Source: Modestobacter sp. VKM Ac-2984
GTDB lineage: Bacteria; Actinomycetota; Actinomycetes; Mycobacteriales; Geodermatophilaceae
NCBI RefSeq assembly: GCF_026967985.1
Contig: NZ_JAPVBJ010000010.1
Span: 62,001-126,000, forward strand
DNA length: 64,000 bases
Direction: 5' to 3'
The translations under genes and the position numbers were made by a program. The stretch's first letter is position 1, and each line of letters starts with the position of its first letter. Below, piece by piece: positions 34,138-46,387 of the stretch. Below the pieces are notes generated by a model. It was not told the origin of the DNA. It saw only the letters and a list, made by a program, of their open reading frames with translations, and searched no databases.

Positions 34138-35093
34138 TACAGCAGCCGGTTGGTCCAGAGCAGGGACGCGACGACGCCGAGGAACGCGAACAGCACGCCG
34201 CCGCGGACGAACCACGGGCTGATGTCCTGCGGCTCGGTGGTGTAGCCGATCTGGCTGCCCAGGTCCTCGAAGACCTCCGACAGCTCCGCAGCGCTGGCGG
34301 CCTCGCTGTAGCTGCCGTCGGTCTCCTCGGCGATCTGCTCCAGCGTGGCCCGGTCGACCGGCACCGGCACCCGCTCGCCGTTGATGTCCAGCGTCCCGTA
34401 GTCGGTGCCGAACGCGATCGTGGAGACCGGCACCGAGGCGTCGATCGCGGCGTCGATCGCCTGGGTCGCCTCCCGGCCCACGGTGCTGTACCCGTCAGAC
34501 AGCAGCACGATCCGGGCCGGCGGCGCCTCCATCCCCTCCGAGGCCAGCGTCGCCTGGTAGTTCGTGATGGCGGTGAGCGAGGTGAAGATCGCGTCCCCGA
34601 TCGCCGTCGCCTCGGCGAGTTCGAGGTTCTCGATCGCGGTGCGCACCTCCTCCCGGTCCGTCGTCGGGGTGACCAGGGTGGCCGCCGTCCCGGCGAAGGC
34701 GACCAGCCCCAGGTTGATCCGCTCCGGCAGCACCTCCACGAACTCCTCGGCCGCCAGCTGCATGGCCTGGAAGCGGTCGGGCTCGACGTCGGTCGCGCGC
34801 ATCGACAGCGAGACGTCGACGGCCATGATCACCGTCGCGCGCTCCCGCGGCACCCGGACCTCGGTGCTCGGCTGCGCCAGCGAGGCGACCAGCACCGCGA
34901 GCCCCAGGGCGACGAGCCCGAACGCGACGTGCCGGCGCCACCCGGCCCGCTTGGGCACGAGCGAGCCGAGCAGGGCCACGTTGGTGAAGCGCGCGGCGTA
35001 CTTGGCGCGGCGCCGCTGCAGCAGCACGTAGAGGCCGACGAGGGCCACCACCGCCAGCAGCCCGGCCAGCCACCACGGGGACTGGAAGGTCAT
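34137..35093 (-). CDS. VWA-domain membrane protein (BatA-like)
   Basis: A 318-residue protein with two N-terminal membrane segments (residues about 7-25 and 55-75), a von Willebrand A domain with MIDAS motif DVSLSM (Asp-x-Ser-x-Ser), ATAIGDAIFTSLTA and VLLSDGYSTVG, and one C-terminal membrane helix. It belongs to MoxR-DUF58-VWA systems, chaperone-like complexes thought to insert metals or mature cell-envelope proteins. ATG at 35093 overlaps the DUF58 gene end by 4 bases. Confidence 0.9.
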   Translation of the reverse strand: MTFQSPWWLAGLLAVVALVGLYVLLQRRRAKYAARFTNVALLGSLVPKRAGWRRHVAFGLVALGLAVLVASLAQPSTEVRVPRERATVIMAVDVSLSMRATDVEPDRFQAMQLAAEEFVEVLPERINLGLVAFAGTAATLVTPTTDREEVRTAIENLELAEATAIGDAIFTSLTAITNYQATLASEGMEAPPARIVLLSDGYSTVGREATQAIDAAIDASVPVSTIAFGTDYGTLDINGERVPVPVDRATLEQIAEETDGSYSEAASAAELSEVFEDLGSQIGYTTEPQDISPWFVRGGVLFAFLGVVASLLWTNRLL

Positions 35094-36064
35094 CGGGAAG
35101 CCCCTCCGCTGCCGGCGCGCCGGCGGTCGGCGACGTAGCGGACGACGTCGGTCAGCCAGTCGCGGTCGGTCTGCAGTCTCAGGTGCCCGGCACCGGCCCG
35201 GCGCAGGGCCGCGGCGATCTCGCGCCGCTGGGCGGCGGCGCCCTCGGCGAACCGGCGGCGCACCTCCGCGTTCCCGGTGGGCACCTCGAGCGTCTGGCCG
35301 GTCTCCGGGTCGACGACGGTCAGCAACCCCACGTCGGCCAGCTCCAGTTCCCGCGGGTCGACGACCTCGATGGCCAGCAGGTCGTGCCGGGCCGACAGCC
35401 CCCGCAGCGGGCGCTCCCAGTCCGCGGTGCTCTGCGCGTCCGAGCCGAGGAAGTCCGAGATGACGACGACGAGGCCACGCCGCCGCGGCGGGCGGCGCAG
35501 CGACTCCAGTGCGCTGGCGAGGTCGCCGCGCCGGCCGGCCGCGGCCCGCGGGGTGGCGACGACGGACCGCAGCAGCCGGTCCGCGGCCAGCCGCCCGGGG
35601 CTGGCCGGGTACCGGTCGACCCGCTCGCCGGTGGTGACGACGGCGCCCAGCCGGTTGCCGCCGCGCACGGTCAGGTGGCTGACCGCCGCGAGGCCGGCGA
35701 TCGCCAGGTCCCGCTTCTCGCACTCGGCGGTGCCGAAGTCGAGGCTGGCGGAGAGGTCGAGGACCACCCAGGTCTCCAGCTCCCGGTCGGCAATCGTCTC
35801 CCGGACGTGCGGCACCTGGGTGCGCGCGGTCACCGGCCAGTCCATCCGCCGGACGTCGTCCCCGGGGTGGTAGGTGCGGGAGTCACCGGCCTCGCTGCCC
35901 GAGCCGGGCACCAGCCCCAGGTGGTCGCCCTGCAGCAGCCCGTCCAGCCGACGGCGGACGGTGAGCTCGAGGCGGCGCAGCAGCACCGCCGAGTTGCTGC
36001 CGGGGCCGAAGTGCGGCGGGGCGCCGTCGCCCGGCGCCCGGCCGGTGGGGTCCGGGCCGGTCAC
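35090..36064 (-). CDS. DUF58 domain protein of the MoxR system
   Basis: A 324-residue soluble protein with the DUF58 core: PGDDVRRMDWPVTARTQ, then a degenerate VWA-like fold (VVLDLSASLDFG) and VISDFLGSD. In MoxR loci the DUF58 protein works with the AAA ATPase and VWA partner. It lies between them, overlapping both by 4 bases, which indicates one operon. The GxDxRxxDW-type motif (GDDVRRMDW) is the most conserved part. Confidence 0.9.
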   Translation of the reverse strand: MTGPDPTGRAPGDGAPPHFGPGSNSAVLLRRLELTVRRRLDGLLQGDHLGLVPGSGSEAGDSRTYHPGDDVRRMDWPVTARTQVPHVRETIADRELETWVVLDLSASLDFGTAECEKRDLAIAGLAAVSHLTVRGGNRLGAVVTTGERVDRYPASPGRLAADRLLRSVVATPRAAAGRRGDLASALESLRRPPRRRGLVVVISDFLGSDAQSTADWERPLRGLSARHDLLAIEVVDPRELELADVGLLTVVDPETGQTLEVPTGNAEVRRRFAEGAAAQRREIAAALRRAGAGHLRLQTDRDWLTDVVRYVADRRRAGSGGASR

Positions 36065-37224
36065 ACCGGCTGCGGGCCGAAGCCGCCGTCGGCACGACCG
36101 CCGCCCTGCGGAGCACCGTTCGGACTGCCCTGCGACGGACCGAAGGACGAGGCGCCGAAGCCGGGCACCGACGGCCCGCCGGGGGAACCGGGCCCGTAGC
36201 CGGCGGCGCGCTGCCGCGGGGTGACCTGCGGCAGCGGCACGCTCTGCACCACCCGCTTGACGATGTGGTCGGCCGGCACGCCGTCGGCCAGCGCGTCGTA
36301 GGAGAGCACCAGCCGGTGCCGCAGCACGTCACCGGTCACGTCCAGCACGTCCTGCGGCAGCACGTAGTCGCGGCCGCGGATCAGCGCCAGAGCACGGCTG
36401 GAGGCGATCAGGCCCAGCGAGGCGCGCGGGCTCGCGCCGTAGGAGACCCAGTTCGCGACGTCGGGCATCCCGTGCTCGTTCGGCGCCCGGGTCGCCACCA
36501 CCAGCCGGACGACGTAGTCGACGAGCGCGTGGTGCACGAACACCTCCGACGCGGTGCGCTGCAGCCGGCGCACGTCCTCGGGCCCCAGCACCGGCTGGGC
36601 CTCCGGCGGGGTCGAGCCCATCCGGTAGATGATCTCGCGCTCCTCCTCCGGGCTCGGGTAGTCGACGAGCACCTTGAGCAGGAAGCGGTCGCGCTGGGCC
36701 TCTGGGAGCGGGTAGACGCCCTCGTTCTCGATCGGGTTCTGGGTGGCCAGCACCAGGAAGGGGTCGGGCAGCGGGTGGGTGACGCCGCCGATGGAGACCT
36801 GCCGCTCGGCCATGACCTCCAGCAGCGCCGACTGCACCTTGGCCGGGGCCCGGTTGATCTCGTCGGCGAGCAGGAAGTTGGCGAAGACCGGCCCCAGCTC
36901 GGTGGCGAAGGTGTCCTGGCCGGACTTGTAGATGCGGGTGCCGATGATGTCGGCCGGCACCAGGTCGGGGGTGAACTGCAGCCGGGAGAACTTCCCGCCG
37001 ACGACGGTCGCGAGGGTCTCCACGGCGAGGGTCTTCGCGACGCCGGGCACGCCCTCGAGGAGCACGTGCCCCCGGGCCAGCAGGCCCACGAGCATCCGCT
37101 CGACCAACCGGTCCTGGCCGACGATGACCCGCTTGATCTCGAAGAGCGCACGCTCCAGGCGCGCGGCGTCGACCGAGGGCGGGGTGGGCTGTTCGGGGGC
37201 GGGCGAGCTGCCTGCGGCGGTCAC
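36061..37224 (-). CDS. MoxR-family AAA+ ATPase
   Basis: A 387-residue MoxR ATPase: Walker A GVPGVAKT (about residues 59-66), Walker B LLADEINRAP, a sensor 1 ATQNPIENEG and the C-terminal lid with QDVLDVTGDVLRHRLVLSY. The last 60 residues are Gly/Pro/Ser-rich and variable. It is the engine of the MoxR-DUF58-VWA system. GTG start; a 210-base gap separates it from the NlpC/P60 gene and contains a hairpin. Confidence 0.93.
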   Translation of the reverse strand: MTAAGSSPAPEQPTPPSVDAARLERALFEIKRVIVGQDRLVERMLVGLLARGHVLLEGVPGVAKTLAVETLATVVGGKFSRLQFTPDLVPADIIGTRIYKSGQDTFATELGPVFANFLLADEINRAPAKVQSALLEVMAERQVSIGGVTHPLPDPFLVLATQNPIENEGVYPLPEAQRDRFLLKVLVDYPSPEEEREIIYRMGSTPPEAQPVLGPEDVRRLQRTASEVFVHHALVDYVVRLVVATRAPNEHGMPDVANWVSYGASPRASLGLIASSRALALIRGRDYVLPQDVLDVTGDVLRHRLVLSYDALADGVPADHIVKRVVQSVPLPQVTPRQRAAGYGPGSPGGPSVPGFGASSFGPSQGSPNGAPQGGGRADGGFGPQPV

Positions 37225-37349
37225 GCGTCGAGTGTCCTACACCTGGCTGTGCGACCACGGGGCCTGCACGGTCCGGTCGCCGAGGACACCCCGTCCACAG
37301 GCGTCGTCGCCCCTGCCCGCAGACCGGCCGGGCTGCTAGCCTGACGCTC

Positions 37350-37383
37350 GCGTCGGGCAGCTCCCCCCGTGGCTGCCCGACGC
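37350..37383 (-). terminator. Hairpin downstream of the NlpC/P60 gene
   Basis: GCGTCGGGCAGC (37350-37361) pairs perfectly with GCTGCCCGACGC (37372-37383) around a 10-base loop. It lies 50 bases past the stop of the NlpC/P60 gene. A short T-rich CTTTCT follows on the plus strand, none on the minus, so it may be a terminator without a U-tract or a bidirectional one. Confidence 0.5.
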
Positions 37384-37433
37384 CTTTCTGCGCCGGCCGC
37401 CCCCGCTCCGACGGCCCCTCCCCGCCGCCCGCC

Positions 37434-38861
37434 TCAGCCGGTGGGGCGCACCGCGCCGAAGTAGTCGCTGCCGAACCACATGGTGCTGATCCGCACCACG
37501 TCACCGCTCTGCGGCGCCTGGATGACCTTGTTGCCGCCCAGGTACAGGGCCACGTGGTAGATCGAGTTGTAGTTGCTGCCGCTCCCCCAGAACACCAGGT
37601 CGCCGGCCTGCAGGTCGTTGCGGCCCACCGTCCGGTCGCTGAAGCGGGCCCACTGCGCCCGGCTGGTGCCCCCGATGGCGATCCCCGCCTGGGCGTAGGC
37701 GTACTCGGTCAGCCCCGAGCAGTCGAAGCCCCAGATGTGGGTGTCCGGCGGGATGCCCCAGCTGGGACCGCGGCTGCCGCCACCACCCCAGGAGTAGGGC
37801 AGGCCTTGCTGGGTCTTCGCCGCCGCGATGGCGGTCTGCACGGCCGACCCGGACGGCGCGCCGGCGTTGTTCGGCACCGGGGCCGGGGCCGGGGCGGGCT
37901 TGGGCGCCGCCACCGGGGCGGGCGCGGGCCTGGGCACCGGAGCCGGTGCAGGAGCGGGCGCCGGCGCCGGCGCCGGGGCAGGGGCAGGCACCGAGCTGCC
38001 GCCGCCCGAGGAGGACGTCGAGCCGCCGGAGGACGACGAGGGCGCTGGGGCCGGAGCAGGTGCCGGTGCCGCTGCCCGCTGAGCAGCCGCTCGCTCCTCG
38101 GCCGCCCGGCGCGCACCCTCCAGGCCGTACAGCGTCTGCTGCGCCTGCTCGAGGTCTGCCTCCACGGCATCCTGCTGTGCGACCAGCGCGACGGCCTGCT
38201 CGCGGGCGGCGACCTCCTGCTCCTGTGCGGACGCCAGCAGCTGCGCTGCCTCGGTCTTCAGCGTCTCGGCCTCGCCCACCGCCTGCTGGGCGGTCTGCTC
38301 GGCGACGGTCGCCTGCTCCTGCAGCACGGTGAGCTCGGCGACGACGTCGACCCGGTGCTCCCCCACCGCAGCGAGCAGCGCAGCGCGCTCGATCAGCTCC
38401 CCCGGGCCACCGGCCGTCATCAGCGCACGCGCCCCGGAGCTGGTGCTGCCCTGCTTGTAGCTGTCCCGAGCGAAGGCGGCGACCTCGCCCTTGCCCACCG
38501 CCACCTCGGCGGCGGCCTGGCCCGCCGCTGCCTGGGCGGCGTCGGCGGCGGCGCGCGCCTCGTCGTGGTCGCCCTGCCGCTGCTCGTAGTCCTGCAACGC
38601 CAGCAGCGACCCGATCCGGGCCTGGTCGACCGCGGCCTGGGCACCGGCGAGCTGACCGGTGATGGCCCCGACCTGGGCTGCAGCCTCCTCACGGGCGCGC
38701 TGCGCTGCGGAGATCTCACCGTCGCTCGGGGCGGCGAGGGCCGTCCCGGGGGCGCCCACGAGGCACGCGGCGACGACGGTGCCGGCGGCGAGCGCACGCT
38801 GCACCCAGCGGGCACCCGTCCGTCGTCCTGTGCTGACCTGCGTACCGACCTGTGCGTGCAC
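37434..38861 (-). CDS. Secreted NlpC/P60 peptidoglycan endopeptidase
   Basis: A 475-residue secreted protein: signal peptide (VQRALAAGTVVAACLVGAPG, cleavage near ALAA), a long coiled-coil region (about 50-265) rich in Ala/Gln/Glu, a Pro/Ala-rich and Ser/Gly-rich linker, and a C-terminal NlpC/P60 domain with catalytic Cys in FDCSGLTEYAYAQAG and His in YHVALYLG. It cuts peptide stems in the cell wall, like RipA-type enzymes that separate daughter cells. GTG at 38861 is chosen because GGAGGAG lies 8 bases upstream; an ATG at 38930 would put 23 odd residues before the signal peptide. Confidence 0.88.
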   Translation of the reverse strand: MHAQVGTQVSTGRRTGARWVQRALAAGTVVAACLVGAPGTALAAPSDGEISAAQRAREEAAAQVGAITGQLAGAQAAVDQARIGSLLALQDYEQRQGDHDEARAAADAAQAAAGQAAAEVAVGKGEVAAFARDSYKQGSTSSGARALMTAGGPGELIERAALLAAVGEHRVDVVAELTVLQEQATVAEQTAQQAVGEAETLKTEAAQLLASAQEQEVAAREQAVALVAQQDAVEADLEQAQQTLYGLEGARRAAEERAAAQRAAAPAPAPAPAPSSSSGGSTSSSGGGSSVPAPAPAPAPAPAPAPAPVPRPAPAPVAAPKPAPAPAPVPNNAGAPSGSAVQTAIAAAKTQQGLPYSWGGGGSRGPSWGIPPDTHIWGFDCSGLTEYAYAQAGIAIGGTSRAQWARFSDRTVGRNDLQAGDLVFWGSGSNYNSIYHVALYLGGNKVIQAPQSGDVVRISTMWFGSDYFGAVRPTG

Positions 38862-38924
38862 GAACCCGACTCCTCCGTTGCCCGGCGCCAGGTGGTGCGG
38901 CGACGCCGGTCTCGACCAGTCCCG

Positions 38925-38944
38925 GCACACCCCTCGGGGTGTGC
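38925..38944. promoter_or_regulatory. Perfect 9-base palindrome upstream of the NlpC/P60 gene
   Basis: GCACACCCC (38925-38933) and GGGGTGTGC (38936-38944) form a perfect inverted repeat with a 2-base centre, 64 bases upstream of the GTG start. It could be an operator or an attenuator hairpin in the leader. The leader does not show c-di-AMP (ydaO) riboswitch motifs I would recognise. Confidence 0.4.
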
Positions 38945-39040
38945 TCTCGCGGGGTCATCGACCGGATCGGGTGAACGGCTGAGGATCGTCGGAGGGACCT
39001 CCCCCGTCGGGGTGAGGCGGTGCGGGCACGCACGGTCACC

Positions 39041-39058
39041 GCCCCCCTGGGAGGGGGC
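39041..39058 (-). terminator. Hairpin just after the acyl-CoA ligase gene
   Basis: GCCCCC (39041-39046) and GGGGGC (39053-39058) flank a 6-base loop, starting 5 bases after the stop codon of the ligase gene on the minus strand. Compact GC-only hairpin, plausible terminator. Confidence 0.45.
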
Positions 39059-39063
39059 CTCCC

Positions 39064-40602
39064 TCAGTTCACCTGGCGCTCGGAGTCGGCCCAGAAGGAC
39101 TCGCGCAGCTTGAACTTCTGGATCTTGCCGGTGGCGGTGCGCGGGATGCCGTCGCGGAACTCCACCCGCTTGGGTGCCTTGTAGCCGGCCAGCGTCGTCC
39201 GGCAGTGGGCGATGATGTCCGCCTCGGAGGCGGTGGCGCCCTCGGCCAGCACGACCAGCGCGGTCACCATCTCCCCCCACCGGTCGTCGGGCACGCCGAT
39301 CACCGCGACCTCGGCGACGGCGGGGTGGCTGAAGACGGCGTCCTCCACCTCGATGGAGGAGACGTTCTCCCCGCCGGAGATGATCACGTCCTTCTTCCGG
39401 TCGGAGATGGTGAGGAAGCCGGCGTCGTCGACGGTGCCGCCGTCGCCGGTGTGGAACCAGCCGCCGTCGAGGGCGTCGGCGGAGGCGTCCGGGTTCTCCC
39501 AGTAGCCGGCCAGCACGGTGTTGCCCTGCGCCAGCACCTCGCCGGACTCGCTCGTGCCGATCCGGGTGCCCAGCGCCGGCACCCCCGCCCGGGACAGCGC
39601 CTTCGCCCGGGTCTGCACGTCCATCTCGTCGTACTCGGCCCGGGGCCGGTTGATCGTCAGCAGCGGCGCGGTCTCGGTGAGCCCGTAGATCTGGTTGAAC
39701 TCCCAGCCCAGCTCCTCCTCCACCCGGGCGATCGTGCGCGAGGGCGGCGGCGCCCCGGCGACCACGATCCGCACCCGGTCCCGCCCGGGCACCTCGCCGT
39801 CCCAGTCGGCGGCCGCCTCGAGCACGGCGTTCCAGACGGCGGGTGCACCGGCCATCAGCGTGACGCCGTGCCGCTCGACCCGGCGGAGGATCTCGGCGCC
39901 GTCGACCTTGCGCAGCGCGACCTGCGTGGCCCCCATGCCGGCCGCCGTGTAGGGCAGCCCCCAGCCGTTGCAGTGGAACATCGGCAGCGTGTGCAGGTAG
40001 ACGTCGCGGTCGCTGACCTGCATGTGCAGGCCGAACGTGGTGGCGTTGACCCAGAGGTTGCGGTGGGTCATCTGCACGCCCTTGGGCCGCGCCGTCGTCC
40101 CGCTGGTGTAGTTGATCGTCGCGGTGGCGTCCTCGTCCGGTGCGGACCACGGTCGCGGCTCCACGTCGTGCCGGAGCAGCCCGGACTCGTACTCCTCACC
40201 CAGCAGGAACCGGTGCGGGACGTCGATGCCCGACAGCTGCGACTCCACCTCCGGGTCGGCCAGCAGCACGCGGGCGCCGCAGTGCTCGACGATGTAGGCG
40301 AAGTCCGCCGGTGCCAGCCGGAAGTTGACCGGCACGAGCACCCGGCCGAACGAGGGGACGGCGTAGAGCAGTTCCAGCAGCCGAGCCGAGTTGTGGCTGA
40401 CCACCGCCACCCGCTCCCCCTCGCCGACGCCCAGCGCGTCCAGCCCGGCGGCGACCGCCCGGGCCCGTCGGGCCACGTCGCGGTAGGTCAGGTCGCCCAG
40501 CGAGGGCGCCGGCTGGCTCGGCTCGTCGACGACACCGAGCCGGTCGCCGTAGACCAGCTCCGCCCGGTCGAGGAAGTCACGGGTGGTCAAGGGCACGCGC
40601 AT
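39064..40602 (-). CDS. AMP-dependent fatty acyl-CoA ligase
   Basis: A 512-residue member of the ANL superfamily. Motifs: INYTSGTTARPKG (ATP-binding P-loop type), the YGLTETAP segment, GWFHTGDGGTVDDAGF and DRKKDVIISGGENVSSIEVE, then the catalytic lysine region GKIQKFKLRE. It activates a carboxylic acid with ATP and CoA; the HMQVSDRDVYLHTLPMFHCNGW region resembles medium/long-chain acyl-CoA synthetases. Ends close to a hairpin. GTG/ATG start in good context. Confidence 0.92.
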   Translation of the reverse strand: MRVPLTTRDFLDRAELVYGDRLGVVDEPSQPAPSLGDLTYRDVARRARAVAAGLDALGVGEGERVAVVSHNSARLLELLYAVPSFGRVLVPVNFRLAPADFAYIVEHCGARVLLADPEVESQLSGIDVPHRFLLGEEYESGLLRHDVEPRPWSAPDEDATATINYTSGTTARPKGVQMTHRNLWVNATTFGLHMQVSDRDVYLHTLPMFHCNGWGLPYTAAGMGATQVALRKVDGAEILRRVERHGVTLMAGAPAVWNAVLEAAADWDGEVPGRDRVRIVVAGAPPPSRTIARVEEELGWEFNQIYGLTETAPLLTINRPRAEYDEMDVQTRAKALSRAGVPALGTRIGTSESGEVLAQGNTVLAGYWENPDASADALDGGWFHTGDGGTVDDAGFLTISDRKKDVIISGGENVSSIEVEDAVFSHPAVAEVAVIGVPDDRWGEMVTALVVLAEGATASEADIIAHCRTTLAGYKAPKRVEFRDGIPRTATGKIQKFKLRESFWADSERQVN

Positions 40603-40699
40603 GCCGGGCTCCCCGGTGCCGGGGCCGGCTGCGGTGCCGGCCGCTGTCCGAACGTGGTCGGCGTCACGCTAACGGGCCGGGGGCGCTCCCACGAGCCGC

Positions 40700-41434
40700 T
40701 CAGTCCGCGGCGGCCAGCAACCGGGGCAGGACGGTGCCGATCGGCTCCCGCACGACGAGGTCCGCGAGCCCGTCGTAGGGGGTCGGCTCGGCGTTGACGA
40801 TGACCACCCGGGCGCCGGAGGCGGCGGCCACCTCGACCAGCCCGGCCGCCGGGTGCACCCCCAGGGAGGTGCCGACGGCCAGGAAGACGTCGCAGTCGGC
40901 GGCGGCCTGCGCGGCGGCGTCGAGCACGTCGGCGTCCAGCGCCTGGCCGAAGCTGATCGTCGCGGACTTGAGGATCCCGCCGCAGTCGGCGCAGGCCGGG
41001 TCGGGCTCGCCGGCGTCCACCCGGGCCAGCGCCGCCGTCATCGGCGTCCGCGCAGCGCAGGACAGGCACTCCACCTCGCGGACCGTGCCGTGCAGCTCCA
41101 GCACCGCGCTGCTGCCGGCGGCGGTGTGCAGCCCGTCGACGTTCTGGGTGAGCAGCGCCCGCAGCCGGCCCTGTCGCTCCAGGTCGACCAGCGCGGCGTG
41201 GCCGGCGTTGGGCCGCGCGTCGGGGGCGGTGTCCCGGCGCATCAGCCAGGCCCGGCGGCGGATCTCCGGGTCGGCCACGTAGTACGAGAAGGTGACCAGC
41301 TTCTCCGCGTCCGGGTCGCGGGTCCAGACGCCGTTGGGGCCGCGGTAGTCGGGGATACCGCTGTCGGTCGAGATGCCCGCGCCGGTGAGCACGCAGATCC
41401 GGTGCGCCGCGCGGAGCCAGTCGGGAGCGGTCAC
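40700..41434 (-). CDS. Sir2-family NAD-dependent protein deacylase
   Basis: A 244-residue sirtuin: LTGAGISTDSGIPDYRG, TQNVDGLHTAAG with the NAD-binding pocket, the catalytic His in LHGTV, the zinc-binding Cys pairs CLSC and CADC, GQALD, and the C-terminal VGTSLGVHPAAGL. It removes acyl groups from lysine with NAD. Often near acyl-CoA ligase genes, whose activity sirtuins control; here the ligase is directly downstream on the same strand, 97 bases away. Confidence 0.93.
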   Translation of the reverse strand: MTAPDWLRAAHRICVLTGAGISTDSGIPDYRGPNGVWTRDPDAEKLVTFSYYVADPEIRRRAWLMRRDTAPDARPNAGHAALVDLERQGRLRALLTQNVDGLHTAAGSSAVLELHGTVREVECLSCAARTPMTAALARVDAGEPDPACADCGGILKSATISFGQALDADVLDAAAQAAADCDVFLAVGTSLGVHPAAGLVEVAAASGARVVIVNAEPTPYDGLADLVVREPIGTVLPRLLAAAD

Positions 41435-41443
41435 CTCCCCAGG

Positions 41444-42439
41444 CTAGGCAGCCACCGCCTCCCGCTGCGGCGCGCCGGCCTCGGCCGGCAGGGGCGGTCG
41501 CCGGACCGCGCGGGACGCCGCCGCGACCAGCCGCGGCACCAGCAGCCACACCGCGACGGCGTAGACCGCCCCGAGCAGCGTGTCGACCACGTAGTGCTCC
41601 CCGGACCACACCAGCACGACCGGCATCGCCACCGCGTACGCCGCCAGCGCCATCCGCTGCCAGACCCGGTGCGCGACCGGCAACAGCACCAGCGCCGTCA
41701 GGACGGCGAAGGCGGTGTGCAGCGAGGGCACCGCCGCCACCTGGTTCACCTGGCCCTGCCCGGAGGAGAGCAGGGCGCCGGCCTTGTCCAGCCCCAGCAC
41801 GGCCCAGCCGGAGTTGCTCAGCCGGTCCACCTGCGCGATGACGCCGTCCTTCGCGGCCAGCCAGGGCGGCGCCGCCGGGTACAGCACGTAGGTGACCAGC
41901 CCGGCCGCCGACAGCCCCACCACCAACCGGGCGTAGGCGGCCCAGCGGGCCCGGTCGCGCAGCCAGAGGACGCCGAGCACCACCGGCGTCACCACGAAGT
42001 GGCTGCTGTAGACCAGCGACGCGACCACCGTCCACCACGCGGCGCCCCAGTGGTCCTGCAGCCACACCGTGGGCAGCACGCCACCGGCGAGCCACCGGTC
42101 GGCCGTCGCGAGCTCACCGACGGCCACCGGCATGCCCAGCCCGTCGGCGAACCCGCGGCTGAGGTCGTAGAGCAGCAGGACCCCGGCCAGCGGCAGCCAG
42201 TCGGCGAGCAGCCGGAGGAGGGCGGGCCACCCCCGGCCCAGGGACTGCACGGCCAACACCGCGACCACCCAGCCCAGCAGCACCAGGCGGTCGGTCGGCA
42301 GGCCGGTGACGACGCAGGTGGCGAGGAAGGTGGCCAGCAGCCCACCGGTCCCCAGCAGACGGGCGCCGCGGTACCGGTCGGCCGGGACCGGCAGCTCGAC
42401 TGCGGACGTCGTCGTCCCAGTGGTGTCCGCGAGGGTCAT
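41444..42439 (-). CDS. PAP2-type membrane phosphatase/phosphotransferase-like protein
   Basis: A 331-residue integral membrane protein with about seven hydrophobic segments. The PAP2-like residues are visible: AAVPSLHTAFAVL (histidine in SLH) and WSGEHYVVDTLLGAV with the second histidine. The pattern (inositolphosphotransferase/Aur1-like) suggests transfer or hydrolysis of lipid head groups. It is divergent from the aconitase gene, with a 270-base gap containing no other clear gene. Confidence 0.85.
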   Translation of the reverse strand: MTLADTTGTTTSAVELPVPADRYRGARLLGTGGLLATFLATCVVTGLPTDRLVLLGWVVAVLAVQSLGRGWPALLRLLADWLPLAGVLLLYDLSRGFADGLGMPVAVGELATADRWLAGGVLPTVWLQDHWGAAWWTVVASLVYSSHFVVTPVVLGVLWLRDRARWAAYARLVVGLSAAGLVTYVLYPAAPPWLAAKDGVIAQVDRLSNSGWAVLGLDKAGALLSSGQGQVNQVAAVPSLHTAFAVLTALVLLPVAHRVWQRMALAAYAVAMPVVLVWSGEHYVVDTLLGAVYAVAVWLLVPRLVAAASRAVRRPPLPAEAGAPQREAVAA

Positions 42440-42709
42440 GGCGCGGCACGCTAGGTGACCCGGTGCACGCGTGGGGGCCGCCGGTGCACGGCGCGCCGCG
42501 GGCCCGGGTCTCCCGGGGCTGCGGTGGCTGGCCGGACACCTGAGGTCGCCGGCGCTCCCTGCGCCGACCGCCGTCCGTCGCCGAAGTGCTCACCGAGGGT
42601 GAGGAAAGGGTGGCCTTGCTGCGCATACCCGGCCGGGTGCTGGGATGATCGGGGGTGGCACATCGAGGCGCAGGACGCGCGCAGGACCAGCGAGGGTGAG
42701 GCGCAAGCA

Positions 42710-45570
<2,861 letters not shown>

Positions 45571-45571
<1 letters not shown>

Positions 45572-46332
45572 TGGACCTGGGCCTGGGCGGTCGCGGACTC
45601 CTGCTCACCGGCGCGAGCCGGGGGCTGGGGTTCGCGACCGCCCGGGCCCTCGTCGACGACGGGGCCCGCGTGCTGATCAGCTCCCGGTCCCCCGAGTCGG
45701 TCGACGCCGCCGTCGCCTCGCTCGGCGGGGCACCGGCCGCGTCCGGGCTGGCCGCCGACCTGGCCGACCCCTCGGCTGCCGAGGAGCTGGTCGGCGCGGC
45801 CGTCGACCGGCTGGGCCGGGTCGACGGCGCGCTCATCTCCGTCGGCGGGCCGGCACCGGGCAGCGTGCTCGAGGTCTCGGAGGACGCCTGGCGGGCCGGG
45901 GTCGAGAGCGTCCTGCTCGGGCCGCTCCGGCTGATCCGGGCACTCGTGCCGCACCTGTCCACCGACGCCGCCATCGGGCTGGTGCTCTCCACCTCGGTGC
46001 GCCAGCCGATCGGGCACCTGGCCATCTCCAACGGCCTGCGGCCCGGGTTGGCGATGACCACCAAGGCGCTGGCCGACGAGCTCGGGCCGCGCGGCATCCG
46101 GGTGTTCGGGCTGCTGCCCGGCACGATCGCGACCGACCGGGTCACCGAGATCGAGGCGGCCTCCGGCGACCCGGCTGCCGCCCGCACCCGCACCGAGGCG
46201 TCCATCCCGCTGCGCCGGGTCGGCCGTCCCGAGGAGTTCGGCGCGGTCGCCGCCTTCGCCCTCTCCCCCGCCGCCTCCTACGTCACCGGCACCATGCTGG
46301 CCGTCGACGGCGGCATCACCCGCGCACTGTGA
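45571..46332 (+). CDS. Short-chain dehydrogenase/reductase
   Basis: A 253-residue classical SDR with TGASRGLGFA (cofactor loop), ISVGGPAPG in the place of NNAG, and YVTGTMLAVDGGITRAL, the usual SDR C-terminus. The catalytic tetrad is not classical: the position where YxxxK normally lies reads SNGLRPGLAMTTK, so it has lost the usual Tyr and may use an unusual mechanism or be a non-catalytic member. GTG start overlapping aconitase by one base. Confidence 0.85.
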
Positions 46333-46387
46333 CGCTCTCCCGCCACCACTGGTCGCTGACGACGGTCTCGATGCCCAGGAGGCAGCC

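Noticed and set aside
34137-37224. MoxR-DUF58-VWA operon as a novel defence system
   Set aside because: It is a widespread conserved operon; all three proteins look standard for the family.
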